This document shows positions 17,639 through 26,722 of a stretch of DNA of 64,000 nt, piece after piece. Source of the DNA: Paracoccaceae bacterium (GTDB taxonomy: Bacteria > Pseudomonadota > Alphaproteobacteria > Rhodobacterales > Rhodobacteraceae); the NCBI GenBank assembly GCA_017510335.1, contig JAFWNM010000039.1, positions 1-64,000 of the forward strand, written 5' to 3'. Both the position numbers and the translations under genes were made by a program. Numbering within the stretch: the stretch's first letter is position 1; each line of letters opens with the position of its first letter. The notes beneath the pieces are model-generated. The model was not told where the DNA came from. It ran no database searches and was given only the letters and a program-made list of their open reading frames with translations.

Positions 17639-18097
17639 TCAGCGCACGCGCACCTGCAGGCGCACCAATTGTGTCAACGGCACCCCCAATGCGCGGAACC
17701 CGTCCAGCGACAACTGGCTGCCCGCCCCCGCCGCTGCGCCTGAGGGGCGCAATTCGACCTGCACAGTTGCACCCCCCGGCGCGGTCACCTGCCCCGGTGT
17801 CACTTGCGTGACCAGTCCGGTGCGCAACCACAGCCCCGGTTCGGTGGGCGCGCCAAGGCTGGCCAATGTGTCGCCCAGACCTTGGCCTGCCGTAACGGGC
17901 TGGCCTGCGGGCACAACTGCCGCATCCGCATCAGGGCGCGTCATCGGGCGGGGGGTCTGCGCATCTGCGGGCTGCGCCACGGCCGGGGGTTCGCCCCCGT
18001 CGTCCGCGCGGGTCCCGAAAGGCAGCGACACTTGCCCGCACGCTTGCAGGACCAGCACAGGCAGTATGATCATCAGGGGATGGAGAACATGTTTCAT
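17639..18097 (-). CDS. Small secreted lipoprotein of unknown function
   Basis: 152 residues from the ATG of MKHVLHPLMI. A lipoprotein signal peptide ends at LVLQAC, a good lipobox with Cys at about residue 20. The mature part is low-complexity Pro/Ala-rich, then a beta-rich C-terminal part (VTAPGGATVQVELRP). Similar short proteins in Rhodobacteraceae carry the misleading database name D-galactarate dehydratase; no catalytic features of that enzyme are visible. It lies divergently from moaA with only 83 bases between the starts, so they may share a control region. Confidence 0.7.
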   Translation of the reverse strand: MKHVLHPLMIILPVLVLQACGQVSLPFGTRADDGGEPPAVAQPADAQTPRPMTRPDADAAVVPAGQPVTAGQGLGDTLASLGAPTEPGLWLRTGLVTQVTPGQVTAPGGATVQVELRPSGAAAGAGSQLSLDGFRALGVPLTQLVRLQVRVR

Positions 18098-18180
18098 GTT
18101 TCCCAGATTAATGCGAAACCCCCGACAGAACAATCATCTTCGCGCTTGCCGCACGCGCCGGTGATGGTTACCTTCAACCT

Positions 18181-19185
18181 ATGACAACACCGCTTATCGA
18201 TCCGTTCGCCCGCCCTATTTCCTACCTGCGCGTCTCGGTCACGGACAGGTGCGATTTTCGCTGTGTGTATTGCATGGCCGAAAACATGACCTTCCTGCCC
18301 AAGAAGGAATTGCTGACGCTGGAAGAACTGGACCGCATGTGTTCGACCTTCATCCGGCTTGGGGTGGAAAAGCTGCGCATCACCGGGGGCGAACCCTTGG
18401 TGCGCAAGGGGATCATGACCTTCTTTCAGGGCATGACGCGCCATCTGGACGCAGGGCGCCTGCGCGAACTGACGCTGACCACCAATGGCAGCCAGTTGCG
18501 CCGCTATGCACAGGATCTGGCTGATTGCGGGGTGCGGCGGGTCAATATTTCGCTCGACACGCTGGATGACAAGAAATTCGCCGACATCACCCGCTGGGGC
18601 CGCCTGGCCCAGGTGCTGGACGGGATTGATGCCGCGCAACATGCCGGGCTGCGCGTGAAAATCAACGCTGTCGCGCTGAAGGGCTTTAATGAAGACGAAT
18701 TGTTCACCATGGTCGAGTGGTGTGCCAGCCGCGACATGGACCTGACCTTCATCGAGGTTATGCCCATGGGCGATCTGGGCAATGAAGACCGGCTGGACCA
18801 ATACTGGCCCCTGTCGGACCTGCGCGCGCGGCTGGCCGAACGCTTCACCCTGACCGATCTGGCGGAACGATCAGGCGGTCCTGCGCGCTATGTCCGCCTG
18901 AACGAGAGCGGCCAGAAAATTGGTTTCATCACGCCGCTGACGCATAATTTCTGCGAAAGCTGCAACCGCGTGCGCCTGACCTGCACAGGGGAATTGTATA
19001 TGTGCCTTGGGCAGGAAGACATGGCCGATCTGCGCGCGCCCTTGCGCGCCAGTGCCGATGATGCCGTTCTGGAAGACGCCATCCGCCGCGCGATTGCCCA
19101 TAAGCCCAAAGGGCATGATTTCGACTATTCCCGCCAGAAGGTCGACGGGCAGATGACCCGCCACATGAGCCATACAGGCGGCTAG
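18181..19185 (+). CDS. moaA: GTP 3',8-cyclase, molybdenum cofactor biosynthesis
   Basis: 334 residues. The radical SAM cluster CDFRCVYC gives Cys24, Cys28 and Cys31. The second iron-sulfur cluster motif is near the C-terminus ([19 protein letters not shown]). The chain ends in Gly-Gly, which MoaA needs for catalysis and presumably for interaction with MoaC. It converts GTP to 3',8-cyclo-GTP in the first step of molybdopterin synthesis. No other moa gene is adjacent. Confidence 0.97.
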   Translation: MTTPLIDPFARPISYLRVSVTDRCDFRCVYCMAENMTFLPKKELLTLEELDRMCSTFIRLGVEKLRITGGEPLVRKGIMTFFQGMTRHLDAGRLRELTLTTNGSQLRRYAQDLADCGVRRVNISLDTLDDKKFADITRWGRLAQVLDGIDAAQHAGLRVKINAVALKGFNEDELFTMVEWCASRDMDLTFIEVMPMGDLGNEDRLDQYWPLSDLRARLAERFTLTDLAERSGGPARYVRLNESGQKIGFITPLTHNFCESCNRVRLTCTGELYMCLGQEDMADLRAPLRASADDAVLEDAIRRAIAHKPKGHDFDYSRQKVDGQMTRHMSHTGG

Positions 19186-19305
19186 CGCGCCGGTTTTTGG
19201 CGTGAAGGGAAGTTCGGGGAAATGCCCCAGTGCGGAGCAAAGGCCGCAGGCCGCCGCACACTCGGCGGGCCGTCCCGCGGCCTGCCGAAAGCGCGGGCTT
19301 CATCC

Positions 19306-19375
19306 AGGTGCCACCGCCCCCTTCAAGCCCCATGTCAAACAGACATGCCCAGGATATGCCTGTGCCGGGGCACCT
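19306..19375 (-). other. Nested inverted repeats at the end of the pot operon
   Basis: An outer perfect 7-bp pair, AGGTGCC (19306-19312) and GGCACCT (19369-19375), encloses a perfect 6-bp hairpin CATGTC-AAACA-GACATG (19331-19347). The outer arm touches the potI stop codon. It lies between convergent moaA and potI, so it may be a bidirectional end structure or a 3'-UTR-derived RNA. No T-tract is present. Confidence 0.5.
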
Positions 19376-20176
19376 TTACAGACCTTTGGACATTTGCTTG
19401 CGCATCAACCACGCGGCCCCCAGAACGGCAACAAACACAAAACCGATAATGATTGTCGCCAGCGCGTTCACATCGGGGCTGACGCCCAACCGCACCTTCG
19501 AGAAGATCACCATCGGCAAGGTTGACGCTCCCGGCCCTGTCACGAAACTGGCGATAACCAGATCATCCAGCGACAGGGTGAACGCCAGCAACCACCCCGA
19601 CACCAGCGCTGGCGTGATCACGGGCAGGGTAACGTCGAAAAACACCCGCACAGGCCCTGCGCCCAGATCACGCGCAGCTTCTTCCAGCGATTCGTCCATG
19701 CTGCGCAACCGCGACTGCGCAATCACCGCCACAAACGCTGCGCAAAATGTCGTATGCGCAATAATCACGGTGACCAACCCCCGCCCCGCAGGCCAACCAA
19801 GCGTCAGTTCCATGGAGATGAACAGCAACAACAGCGACAGGCCCGTGATCACTTCGGGCATGACCAGCGGCGCGGTAATCATGCCCGTCAGCAACAAGCG
19901 CCCCGTAAAGCGGCTGAAGCGCGTCAGGACAAACGCCCCCAGCGTGCCGATAACCGTTGCCAGTGTGGCGCTGAAGAACGCCACTTTCAGGCTGACCCAT
20001 GCCGCACCGATAATCTGGCGGTCATTGAGCAATTCGCCATACCACCGCGTCGAAAACCCGCCCCAGACCGTGACAAGGCGCGAGTCATTGAAGGAAAACA
20101 CCACCAGCGAAATGATGGGCGCATAAAGAAAGATGAACCCCAGCAACACCGCCAAGGGCAGGAACCACCCCCGCAT
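19376..20176 (-). CDS. potI: Putrescine ABC transporter permease PotI
   Basis: 266 residues from MRGWFLPLAV; the frame extends further upstream but overlaps potH. Six hydrophobic segments are evident, and the EAA loop contacting the ATPase reads EEAARDLGAGPVRVFFDV. It is the second permease of a PotFGHI-type putrescine importer. Its ATG overlaps the potH stop by one base (TGATG). Last gene of the operon; nested inverted repeats follow directly. Confidence 0.92.
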   Translation of the reverse strand: MRGWFLPLAVLLGFIFLYAPIISLVVFSFNDSRLVTVWGGFSTRWYGELLNDRQIIGAAWVSLKVAFFSATLATVIGTLGAFVLTRFSRFTGRLLLTGMITAPLVMPEVITGLSLLLLFISMELTLGWPAGRGLVTVIIAHTTFCAAFVAVIAQSRLRSMDESLEEAARDLGAGPVRVFFDVTLPVITPALVSGWLLAFTLSLDDLVIASFVTGPGASTLPMVIFSKVRLGVSPDVNALATIIIGFVFVAVLGAAWLMRKQMSKGL

Positions 20177-21123
20177 CAGTCTGCCCCCCGCCGGTTTTGC
20201 ACCGATTGCAGCCACATGATGGGCGCGACCACCAGCACCAGCATGACAATCGCCACCGCCGATGCCACTGGCCAATCGCGGCTTCCGAAAAATTCATCCC
20301 ACAGCACACGGCCAATCATCAGCGTGTCCGGCCCGCCCAGCAACGCGGGGATCACATATTCCCCGATGGCGGGAATAAATACCAGCATGGACCCCGCCAC
20401 GATGCCCGGCAGCGACAGCGGCAAGGTGACGGTGAAAAATGTCACCACCGGAGAGGCACCAAGGTCGCTGGCCGCTTCCAGTAGCGCGCCGTCCAGTTTC
20501 GTCAGGTTGGCGTAAAGCGGCAAAATCATGAAGGGCAGATAGGTGTAGACGATGCCGATATAGACCGCAAAATCAGTCTGCATCATCACCAGCGGCTGGT
20601 CGATCACCCCCAACCCCATCAGCATGTTATTGATCACACCATTGGTGCGCAAAAACCCCATCCATGCGTAAACCCGCAACAGGAAACTGGTCCAGAATGG
20701 CAAGATGACCAGCAGCAGCAACAGTGACCGGCGCGGTTCGGGGGCGCGGGCAATGAAATAGGCCATCGGGTAGCCGATCAGCAGCGCGAAAATCGTCGAA
20801 ACTGCGGCAATCCTGATCGAGGACAGATAGGCGTTGCGATACAGCGCATCAGTCAGCAAAAAGCGGTAGTTTTCCAGACTGGCGAAAATTTCCAGCGCCC
20901 CGTCAGGCCCGCGTTCAAACAGCGGTGTATAGGGCGGTCGGGCAATGATCGCCTCGGCCAGTGAAATGCGCCCCAGCACGAAAAACGGCGCCAGAAAAAA
21001 GACCAGCAACCACAACATGGGAATGGCAATCACCAATGTGCGCCCCGACAGGCCCAGTTTTCCCATGGCCCATGCCGTGCCCCGCCAAGGGATTGAGCGT
21101 GTTATGGCGTTCCCCCCCCTCAT
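20176..21123 (-). CDS. potH: Putrescine ABC transporter permease PotH
   Basis: 315 residues. Six membrane spans and the EAA motif LEAASDLGASPVVTFFTV mark an ABC importer permease of the spermidine/putrescine class. The start overlaps the potG stop by four bases (ATGA), supporting the first Met. It pairs with PotI to form the channel. Substrate assignment comes from the PotF-like binding protein at 22326. Confidence 0.92.
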   Translation of the reverse strand: MRGGNAITRSIPWRGTAWAMGKLGLSGRTLVIAIPMLWLLVFFLAPFFVLGRISLAEAIIARPPYTPLFERGPDGALEIFASLENYRFLLTDALYRNAYLSSIRIAAVSTIFALLIGYPMAYFIARAPEPRRSLLLLLVILPFWTSFLLRVYAWMGFLRTNGVINNMLMGLGVIDQPLVMMQTDFAVYIGIVYTYLPFMILPLYANLTKLDGALLEAASDLGASPVVTFFTVTLPLSLPGIVAGSMLVFIPAIGEYVIPALLGGPDTLMIGRVLWDEFFGSRDWPVASAVAIVMLVLVVAPIMWLQSVQNRRGAD

Positions 21124-22253
21124 TCCGTCAGCACCCTGAAGGCGGCGGGCTGCACGCTGATCCAGACCTGTTCATCCCATGAAATGGGGTCTTCGTCGCG
21201 CAGACGGTTGGACTGGCTGGCACGAATAAGGCGGCCGTTTTCCAGCCGGATGCGATACTGCGTCATATGGCCAATATAGCCCAGTTCCTCGACCACACCC
21301 GCCCATGCGTTGCGTGCGCCGTCGGGGCGTTGGCGCGACAGGGCAAAGCGTTCGGGCCGCACGCCGCCCCAGACTTGTTGGCCCCGCGTCAGCCCTGTTT
21401 GCGGCGGCACCAGCACTGGTCCCAGTTCTGCGGTTTCAATGCGCATCAAATCAGGGGCAACAGCATCCACCTTGCCTTCGAACAGGTTGACCGTGCCAAT
21501 AAAATCCGCCACGAAACGGGAATTGGGGCGTTCGTAAATTTCCTGCGGTTCGCCGATTTGTTTGATGATCCCGTCCTTCATCACCCCGATGCGCGTTGCA
21601 AGGGTCATCGCTTCGTCCTGATCATGGGTGACGACAATAAAGGTCACCCCAAGGCTTTCTTGTATCTTGATCAGTTCGAACTGCGTTTCTTCGCGCAGCT
21701 TCTTGTCCAGCGCGCCCAACGGTTCATCCAGCAACAGCAATTTGGGCCGTTTGACAAGCGCACGCGCAAGGGCCACGCGCTGGCGCTGGCCACCCGACAA
21801 TTGGTCGGGTTTGCGCCGCGCCAGTTTTTCCAGCTTGACCATTTTCAGCATCTCGCCCGCGCGGGCATAGGCTTCGCGCTTGCCCAGCCCTTCGCGCAGC
21901 AACCCGTAGGCCACGTTCTTTTCCACGCTCATATGCGGAAACAACGCATAGGACTGAAACATCATATTGGTGGGGCGGCGGTCCGGGGGAACGCGGGCCA
22001 TATCCTCGCCATCTATGACAATGCGCCCGTGGGTCGGGGTTTCAAACCCGGCCAGCATGCGCAGCAATGTGGATTTGCCGCAGCCCGACTCCCCCAGCAG
22101 GCAAAACAATTCGCCCTTGTAGATGTCCAGGTCCACATCCGACACGGCGGTAAAATCGCTGAACTGTTTGACCAGCCCCTGCACGGAAATAAACGGGACC
22201 GACCCTGACTTGCGCCAGGGTTTGGTATCAGCCGCGATTGCTGGTTTTGGCAT
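21120..22253 (-). CDS. potG: Putrescine ABC transporter ATPase PotG
   Basis: 377 residues. Walker A GESGCGKST is at 54-62, the signature LSGGQRQR and Walker B LLLLDEPLGALD follow, and the C-terminal third is a TOBE-type regulatory domain (MRIETAELGPVLVPP). The protein powers import through PotH/PotI. It is separated from potF by 72 bases that contain an intrinsic terminator, so its expression is probably reduced relative to the binding protein. Confidence 0.94.
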   Translation of the reverse strand: MPKPAIAADTKPWRKSGSVPFISVQGLVKQFSDFTAVSDVDLDIYKGELFCLLGESGCGKSTLLRMLAGFETPTHGRIVIDGEDMARVPPDRRPTNMMFQSYALFPHMSVEKNVAYGLLREGLGKREAYARAGEMLKMVKLEKLARRKPDQLSGGQRQRVALARALVKRPKLLLLDEPLGALDKKLREETQFELIKIQESLGVTFIVVTHDQDEAMTLATRIGVMKDGIIKQIGEPQEIYERPNSRFVADFIGTVNLFEGKVDAVAPDLMRIETAELGPVLVPPQTGLTRGQQVWGGVRPERFALSRQRPDGARNAWAGVVEELGYIGHMTQYRIRLENGRLIRASQSNRLRDEDPISWDEQVWISVQPAAFRVLTE

Positions 22254-22277
22254 AAGGCATTCCCGAAGAAGGGCCAG

Positions 22278-22317
22278 AAAAAATGCGCCGCGACCACAGG
22301 TCTGATGTGGTCGCGGC
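22278..22317 (-). terminator. Intrinsic terminator/attenuator between potF and potG
   Basis: A perfect 12-bp stem (22287-22298 with 22306-22317) has a 7-base loop. On the minus strand it is followed by GCGCATTTTTTC, giving a run of six T. Partial read-through would give more PotF than PotGHI, a common arrangement for ABC importers. Confidence 0.88.
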
Positions 22318-22325
22318 GGCGGGTG

Positions 22326-23435
22326 CTACTGGCCTGTGCGCAAACGCGTCCACAGGCGTGTGCTTACGCGTTCGGTGCGGTTGTCATAGGGCTGCAATGT
22401 CCAGAACCCTGCGCGCGCGGCATCCGATGGGTAAACTGTGGGGTCATTCAGCACCGCTTCGTCAATCAACGGGGTGGATGCCGCATTCGCATTGGGGAAC
22501 ATCACATAATTGGTGATATCGGCTGCAATCTGCGCATCCATGACGAAATTGATGAACGCATGCGCCCCTTCGGGATTGGGCGCATCGGCGGGAATGGTCA
22601 GCATGTCGAACCACAAATGCGCGCCCTCATCGGGGATGGCATAGCCCACCTCGAAACTCTGGCCGGTTTCGGACGCGCGCTCGGCCGCTTGCAACACATC
22701 GCCCGACCACCCCACAGCAAGGCAGATCTCGCCATTGGCCAGATCGGAAATATACTGCGACGAATGGAAATAGCGCACTGTCGGGCGCACCTGCATCAAC
22801 ATCTCGGCGGCGGCGTTGAAATCCTCCTCCGAAGTGGAGGTGGGGTCCAGACCCAGATAGCGCATTGCCGGCGGAATCAGTTCCTTTTCGGTGTCCAGCC
22901 ATGCGATACCGCAATCCTGAAACAGCGCCGCCTTTTCAGGGTCAAAAATGATGGACCAGCTGTCCACCACATAATCCTCGCCCAGCCGGTCCGCCACGGC
23001 CTGCGTGTTATAGCCAATACCTGTCGTGCCCCACAGGTAAATGACCGAATGTGCGTTATCTGCGTCAAACGCCGCCGCCAGCGCCATCAGGTCGGCATCC
23101 ATGTTTTCCAGATTGGGCAACAGGTCGCGCTCAAGCGGCTGATAGACCCCTGCCATGATCTGGCGCTGCATGTAATCCGATGTCGGAACCACCACATCAA
23201 ACCCCGACGACCCTGCCAGCATCCTTGCTTCCAATGTCTCGTTGGAATCAAACACGTCATAGTTGACGGAAATGCCGGTTGCGGCAGTGAATTTTTCGAT
23301 CGTGTCAGGCGCGATATAGTCTGACCAATTGAAAACATTAATACTATTTGCAGTCGCGGCACTGGCTTGCACCACCATCGCGGCCGTCGCGGCCAGGATG
23401 AAACAGTTTGTTCGTGTGCCTTTTGATGCAGTCAT
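22326..23435 (-). CDS. potF: Putrescine-binding periplasmic protein PotF
   Basis: 369 residues from MTASKGTRTN, preceded by CAGGGAGATCACA. A signal peptide ends near ASAATA. The mature part begins SINVFNWSDYIAPDTIEKF and keeps the PotF landmarks: WSDY near the start, YFHSSQYISDLANGEI, VGWSGD and WFDML, which supply the aromatic and acidic amine-binding residues in E. coli PotF. Resemblance to PotF is clearly stronger than to PotD. It is the first gene of the operon. Confidence 0.92.
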   Translation of the reverse strand: MTASKGTRTNCFILAATAAMVVQASAATANSINVFNWSDYIAPDTIEKFTAATGISVNYDVFDSNETLEARMLAGSSGFDVVVPTSDYMQRQIMAGVYQPLERDLLPNLENMDADLMALAAAFDADNAHSVIYLWGTTGIGYNTQAVADRLGEDYVVDSWSIIFDPEKAALFQDCGIAWLDTEKELIPPAMRYLGLDPTSTSEEDFNAAAEMLMQVRPTVRYFHSSQYISDLANGEICLAVGWSGDVLQAAERASETGQSFEVGYAIPDEGAHLWFDMLTIPADAPNPEGAHAFINFVMDAQIAADITNYVMFPNANAASTPLIDEAVLNDPTVYPSDAARAGFWTLQPYDNRTERVSTRLWTRLRTGQ

Positions 23436-23633
23436 TGTGATCTCCCTGTGCTGGACAGATGTTGCGCAAACACGGCTATACAGGGCCGCGCAGCACCCGT
23501 CTTTATATCTTTGCATTCCACAAGAAAATGGCACGTCTTGGCAAGACCGATTGTGATGCAGGCACAAAAACGATGACTTTCCCGCCCGGCGGGCAGGGCC
23601 TTCGCCCTCGGAACGCCGGAATATTCGGCGCCT

Positions 23634-24626
23634 TCAGTCCCCGACTTTCAGAACGATCTTGCCAATATGAACGGAGCTTTCCATCCGGGCATGGGCCGCG
23701 CCTGCATCCGCCAGCGCAAATTCGCTGTCCATCACCGGGGCCAGCCGCCCGTCACGCAGCAATGGCCAGACCTTCGCTTCCAGCTCTGCGGCGATGGCAG
23801 CCTTGGCCGCATCGGATTGCGGGCGCAAGGTGGACCCGGTAATGGTCAGGCGGCGCATCATCAGGGGCGCAAAATTCACGGCAATCCTGGGGCCTTGCAG
23901 AAATGCAATCTGCACCAGTCGCCCGTCATCAGCCAGCGCCTTCAGATTGCGCGGAATATAGTCACCCCCCACCATGTCCAGAATCAGGTTCGCCCCGCCT
24001 TCTGCTTGCAAAACCTCCACGAAATCCTGATTGCGGTAATTGATCGCCTGCTCTGCCCCAAGCTGGATACAGGCTGCACATTTTTCGTCATTGCCCGCAG
24101 TGGCAAACACCCGCGCGCCCATGGCATGCGCCAGCTGAATGGCTGTGGTGCCAATACCCGACGACCCACCATGCACCAAAAACCGCTCGCCCGCCTGCAA
24201 ATGCCCGCGCATGAACACATTGGACCACACCGTAAAAAATGTTTCCGGCAGGCAGGCCGCCGCTTTCAGCGACATGCCACCGGGCACAGGCAAAACCTGC
24301 CCCGCATCCGTCGCGGCATATTCGGCATAGGCCCCGCCGGGAAACAGCGCACAGACCGCATCGCCAATCTGCCAGCGCGTCACACCTGCCCCCAGGGCCA
24401 CAACATGCCCCGCCCCTTCCAGACCGGGCAAGGGGGACGCGCCTGCAGGCGGGTCATAGGCACCTGCGCGCTGCAACGCATCGGGGCGGTTGACACCGGC
24501 ATAGGCCAGCCGGATCACCACCTGCCCCGCGCCCGGCACCGGCACCGGACAGACAGCTTCGCGCAACACCTCCGGCCCGCCGGGCGCAGAAATCTCTATC
24601 GCACGCATCATATGTGACATATCCAT
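23634..24626 (-). CDS. NAD(P)H quinone oxidoreductase, zinc-free MDR family (PIG3-like)
   Basis: 330 residues. The start is ambiguous among four close ATGs (24626, 24620, 24611, 24608); CAGGAGCGGG upstream favours the first two. The nucleotide-binding loop is GGSSGIGTTAIQLAHAMGA, and the N-terminal IRLAYAGVNRPDALQRAG block is typical of the PIG3/quinone reductase branch of medium-chain dehydrogenases. No zinc-binding cysteines are evident. A longer upstream frame covers a dispersed repeat and is not protein-coding. Confidence 0.88.
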   Translation of the reverse strand: MDMSHMMRAIEISAPGGPEVLREAVCPVPVPGAGQVVIRLAYAGVNRPDALQRAGAYDPPAGASPLPGLEGAGHVVALGAGVTRWQIGDAVCALFPGGAYAEYAATDAGQVLPVPGGMSLKAAACLPETFFTVWSNVFMRGHLQAGERFLVHGGSSGIGTTAIQLAHAMGARVFATAGNDEKCAACIQLGAEQAINYRNQDFVEVLQAEGGANLILDMVGGDYIPRNLKALADDGRLVQIAFLQGPRIAVNFAPLMMRRLTITGSTLRPQSDAAKAAIAAELEAKVWPLLRDGRLAPVMDSEFALADAGAAHARMESSVHIGKIVLKVGD

Positions 24627-24641
24627 CCCGCTCCTGCCCGT

Positions 24642-24687
24642 TTCATCTTGCCCCAAATACTCCGGGGGGCAAGGGGGCAGCGCCCCC
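24642..24687 (-). repeat. Copy C of the terminator-linked repeat with hairpin
   Basis: The conserved 21-base part is 24642-24662, with TTCATCTTGC-CCC-AAATACTC on plus. The hairpin is 24673-24687 (GGGGGC, loop AGC, GCCCCC). On the minus strand the hairpin comes 15 bases after the aminotransferase stop codon, and the conserved box ends 15 bases before the quinone reductase start. Confidence 0.78.
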
Positions 24688-24701
24688 AAACCCCGCCCGG
24701 C

Positions 24702-25565
24702 TTATACCGCAGCGCTCAGCGCATAGTCCCAATACAACTGCCGCGCCCGTTCCCCCATGCGGGGGGTGCCCATGTCGCGGTCCAGATAGCGCGACACCGG
24801 CATCACCTTGGCAATATTGCCAGTCACGAAAATTTCTTCCGCGGCATTGAAATCATCCAGGGTCAGGCTGGTTTCGACAACCTCGACCCCATCGGCGCGC
24901 AGCAATCCGATAACGCGCTGGCGGGTAATCCCGTTCAGGAACATGCCGTTGGGCACGGGCGTGAACACCACCCCATCGTGCAGCATGAACACATTGGTGG
25001 ACGCGGTTTCGGCCACATGCCCCTCCACATCCAGTGACAGCGCATTGGAAAACCCGCGCGCGCGGGCATCGGCCATGATGCGGGCGTTATTGGCATAAAG
25101 CGACCCGGCCTTGGCCTCGGTCAGGGCCATATCAGGGCGCGGCCGGCAAAAGGGCGAGACTGTCAGCGAAAAACTGCCTGGTTCGGGCATGGCCAGTGCT
25201 TCGATACAAATCGCAAACCCGGTGCTGTCGGGCACAGCGTCAATAATACCCGGCGCGGAGTCGCGCGACCACATCATCGGGCGCAGATACAGCGCTGCAT
25301 CGGGGGCGAACTGTTTGCAGCCTTCTTCCAGAAGCCCCTGAACTGTATCCGCATCCACAGGCGGCACCATGCCCATGGCCTGCGCAGACCGGATAATGCG
25401 CGCCGAATGCAGGTCCAGATCAGGGCGCGCGCCGTCAAACTGGCGCGCCCCGTCGAACACTTGTGATCCCAGCCAAGCGGCATGATCAGCGGCCCCTATG
25501 ATGGGGGCATTGCCCTTGTGCCACTGGCCTTCATACCAGGTTACGATCTCTTTTCCGACAGCCAT
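24702..25565 (-). CDS. Branched-chain amino acid aminotransferase-like, PLP class IV
   Basis: 287 residues from MAVGKEIVTW. Fold-type IV features include the likely PLP lysine Lys152 in LTEAKAGSLYANN, followed by ALSLDVEGHVAETASTNVF and the phosphate-binding FVTGNIAKVMPV segment near the C-terminus. The family transfers amino groups between branched-chain amino acids and 2-oxoglutarate. Some relatives act on D-amino acids or aminodeoxychorismate, so the exact substrate is not certain. The symbol ilvE is plausible but not proven. Confidence 0.85.
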   Translation of the reverse strand: MAVGKEIVTWYEGQWHKGNAPIIGAADHAAWLGSQVFDGARQFDGARPDLDLHSARIIRSAQAMGMVPPVDADTVQGLLEEGCKQFAPDAALYLRPMMWSRDSAPGIIDAVPDSTGFAICIEALAMPEPGSFSLTVSPFCRPRPDMALTEAKAGSLYANNARIMADARARGFSNALSLDVEGHVAETASTNVFMLHDGVVFTPVPNGMFLNGITRQRVIGLLRADGVEVVETSLTLDDFNAAEEIFVTGNIAKVMPVSRYLDRDMGTPRMGERARQLYWDYALSAAV

Positions 25566-25623
25566 CCAGCTTTCCCCGCGTGATCCCACAACCGGCGCAA
25601 CCTGCGGCGCAAATGCGCGGGCG

Positions 25624-26319
25624 TCAACCCTGCGCGGGCGGCGTGGGCCGCAAATGTCCGGGCAGGTCGTTGCGCAGATCGGGGGACGGGGCCTTGATGC
25701 ACGACAGGACTGCGCGCGGGCCGGCCAGCACAGTGCGCAACAGCGGGTTGCGGTTTGCCGCTGCCTTCACCCGTTCGAATTGCATCACGTCATCAATGCG
25801 GCGGTCCAGAAACGACCATGTTGCCTGTGCGCCCGCGCTGTCATCGCCCAGCCAGAACAGAACTGTGGCCGAATACACCCCCGACAGGGTGGCGCGTTTG
25901 GTATACCAGTTCACATCTTGCGATGTATCGCCAAGGGCCGTCCATATCTGGTCGGCCGTGCCCCAGATCGCGCGCGCGCCGTCTGCGGCATAGGGGGGCA
26001 GCGCAAAAAGCGTGGTGCCGCGCCGCACCAGTTCGCGGTCCTCGCAGGCCTCGATCCGCAGGCGCACGGCAGTTGCGATGCGGTCCCGAAACCGCAATTG
26101 CTGCAAATCCGTTTCTGCCAGCCGTGCCAGCATCTGGCCGTCCCCGCGCCGGTGATAGGCCAGCGCCAGGTCCACACCGCCGCGCGGGAACAGGGCTTTA
26201 GCATGGGCCACGTCCAGCCCCACATCGCGCGCGGCAGCGCGCAGGCTGTCATCACTCCAGCCATCGAAGGGAACATGGTTCAACGCTGCATCCAGCACTC
26301 TATCAGATTTATCGGTCAT
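25624..26319 (-). CDS. COQ9-like protein, ubiquinone biosynthesis
   Basis: 231 residues from MTDKSDRVLD with CAGGAG ten bases upstream. The N-terminal part resembles a TetR-like three-helix bundle (LDAALNHVPFDGWSDDSLRAAA). The C-terminal part has the COQ9 hallmark DVNWYTKRATLSGVYSATVL. COQ9 proteins bind lipid and support ubiquinone synthesis at the membrane. It is divergent from rpsU, with a 7-bp dyad in the shared region. Confidence 0.9.
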   Translation of the reverse strand: MTDKSDRVLDAALNHVPFDGWSDDSLRAAARDVGLDVAHAKALFPRGGVDLALAYHRRGDGQMLARLAETDLQQLRFRDRIATAVRLRIEACEDRELVRRGTTLFALPPYAADGARAIWGTADQIWTALGDTSQDVNWYTKRATLSGVYSATVLFWLGDDSAGAQATWSFLDRRIDDVMQFERVKAAANRNPLLRTVLAGPRAVLSCIKAPSPDLRNDLPGHLRPTPPAQG

Positions 26320-26361
26320 GGTGCCGCATCTCCTGCTTTTCACGGGTTGCTTGTGTCTAGA

Positions 26362-26384
26362 CATAGCACATGGTTTTTGCTATG
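26362..26384. promoter_or_regulatory. Perfect 7-bp dyad in the coq9-like/rpsU divergent region
   Basis: CATAGCA (26362-26368) and TGCTATG (26378-26384) are separated by 9 bases. The centre lies about 66 bases before the rpsU start and about 54 bases before the COQ9-like start. It could be an operator or a leader hairpin. No regulator is identified. Confidence 0.45.
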
Positions 26385-26438
26385 CGAACGCTTCCTGCAC
26401 TATATGCAACTCTAACTTGGAAAGGTGGTGAAAACCAC

Positions 26439-26645
26439 ATGCAGGTATCGGTTCGTGATAACAACGTCGATCAGGCGCTTCGTGCGCTGAAGAAAAAACT
26501 TCAGCGGGAAGGTGTGTTTCGTGAAATGAAGCTTAAAGAGCATTTCGAGAAACCCTCTGAGAAGAAGGCCCGCGAGAAAGCTGAAGCGATCCGCCGTGCG
26601 CGCAAACTGGCGCGCAAGAAGGCGCAACGCGAAGGTATGGTCTGA
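26439..26645 (+). CDS. rpsU: 30S ribosomal protein S21
   Basis: 68 residues starting [20 protein letters not shown] and ending in a Lys/Arg-rich helix ([15 protein letters not shown]). AAGGTGGTG precedes the ATG; a longer in-frame extension is not S21-like. S21 binds the small ribosomal subunit near the 3' end of 16S rRNA and helps initiation. The gene is monocistronic, with a strong terminator 46 bases later. Just before it lies a perfect inverted repeat TATGGC-GCAT-GCCATA (about 26664-26679). Confidence 0.98.
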   Translation: MQVSVRDNNVDQALRALKKKLQREGVFREMKLKEHFEKPSEKKAREKAEAIRRARKLARKKAQREGMV

Positions 26646-26690
26646 TCCGTCAGAGCCGCCCCGTATGGCGCATGCCATATCGGAAATGCG

Positions 26691-26722
26691 AACCCCCTCA
26701 GGCCCGTCCTGCGGGGGTTTTT
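26691..26722 (+). terminator. Intrinsic terminator of rpsU
   Basis: The stem AACCCCC/GGGGGTT continues after one mismatch into CAGG/CCTG with loop CCCGT. Five T follow the stem. It is a textbook rho-independent terminator. Confidence 0.92.
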
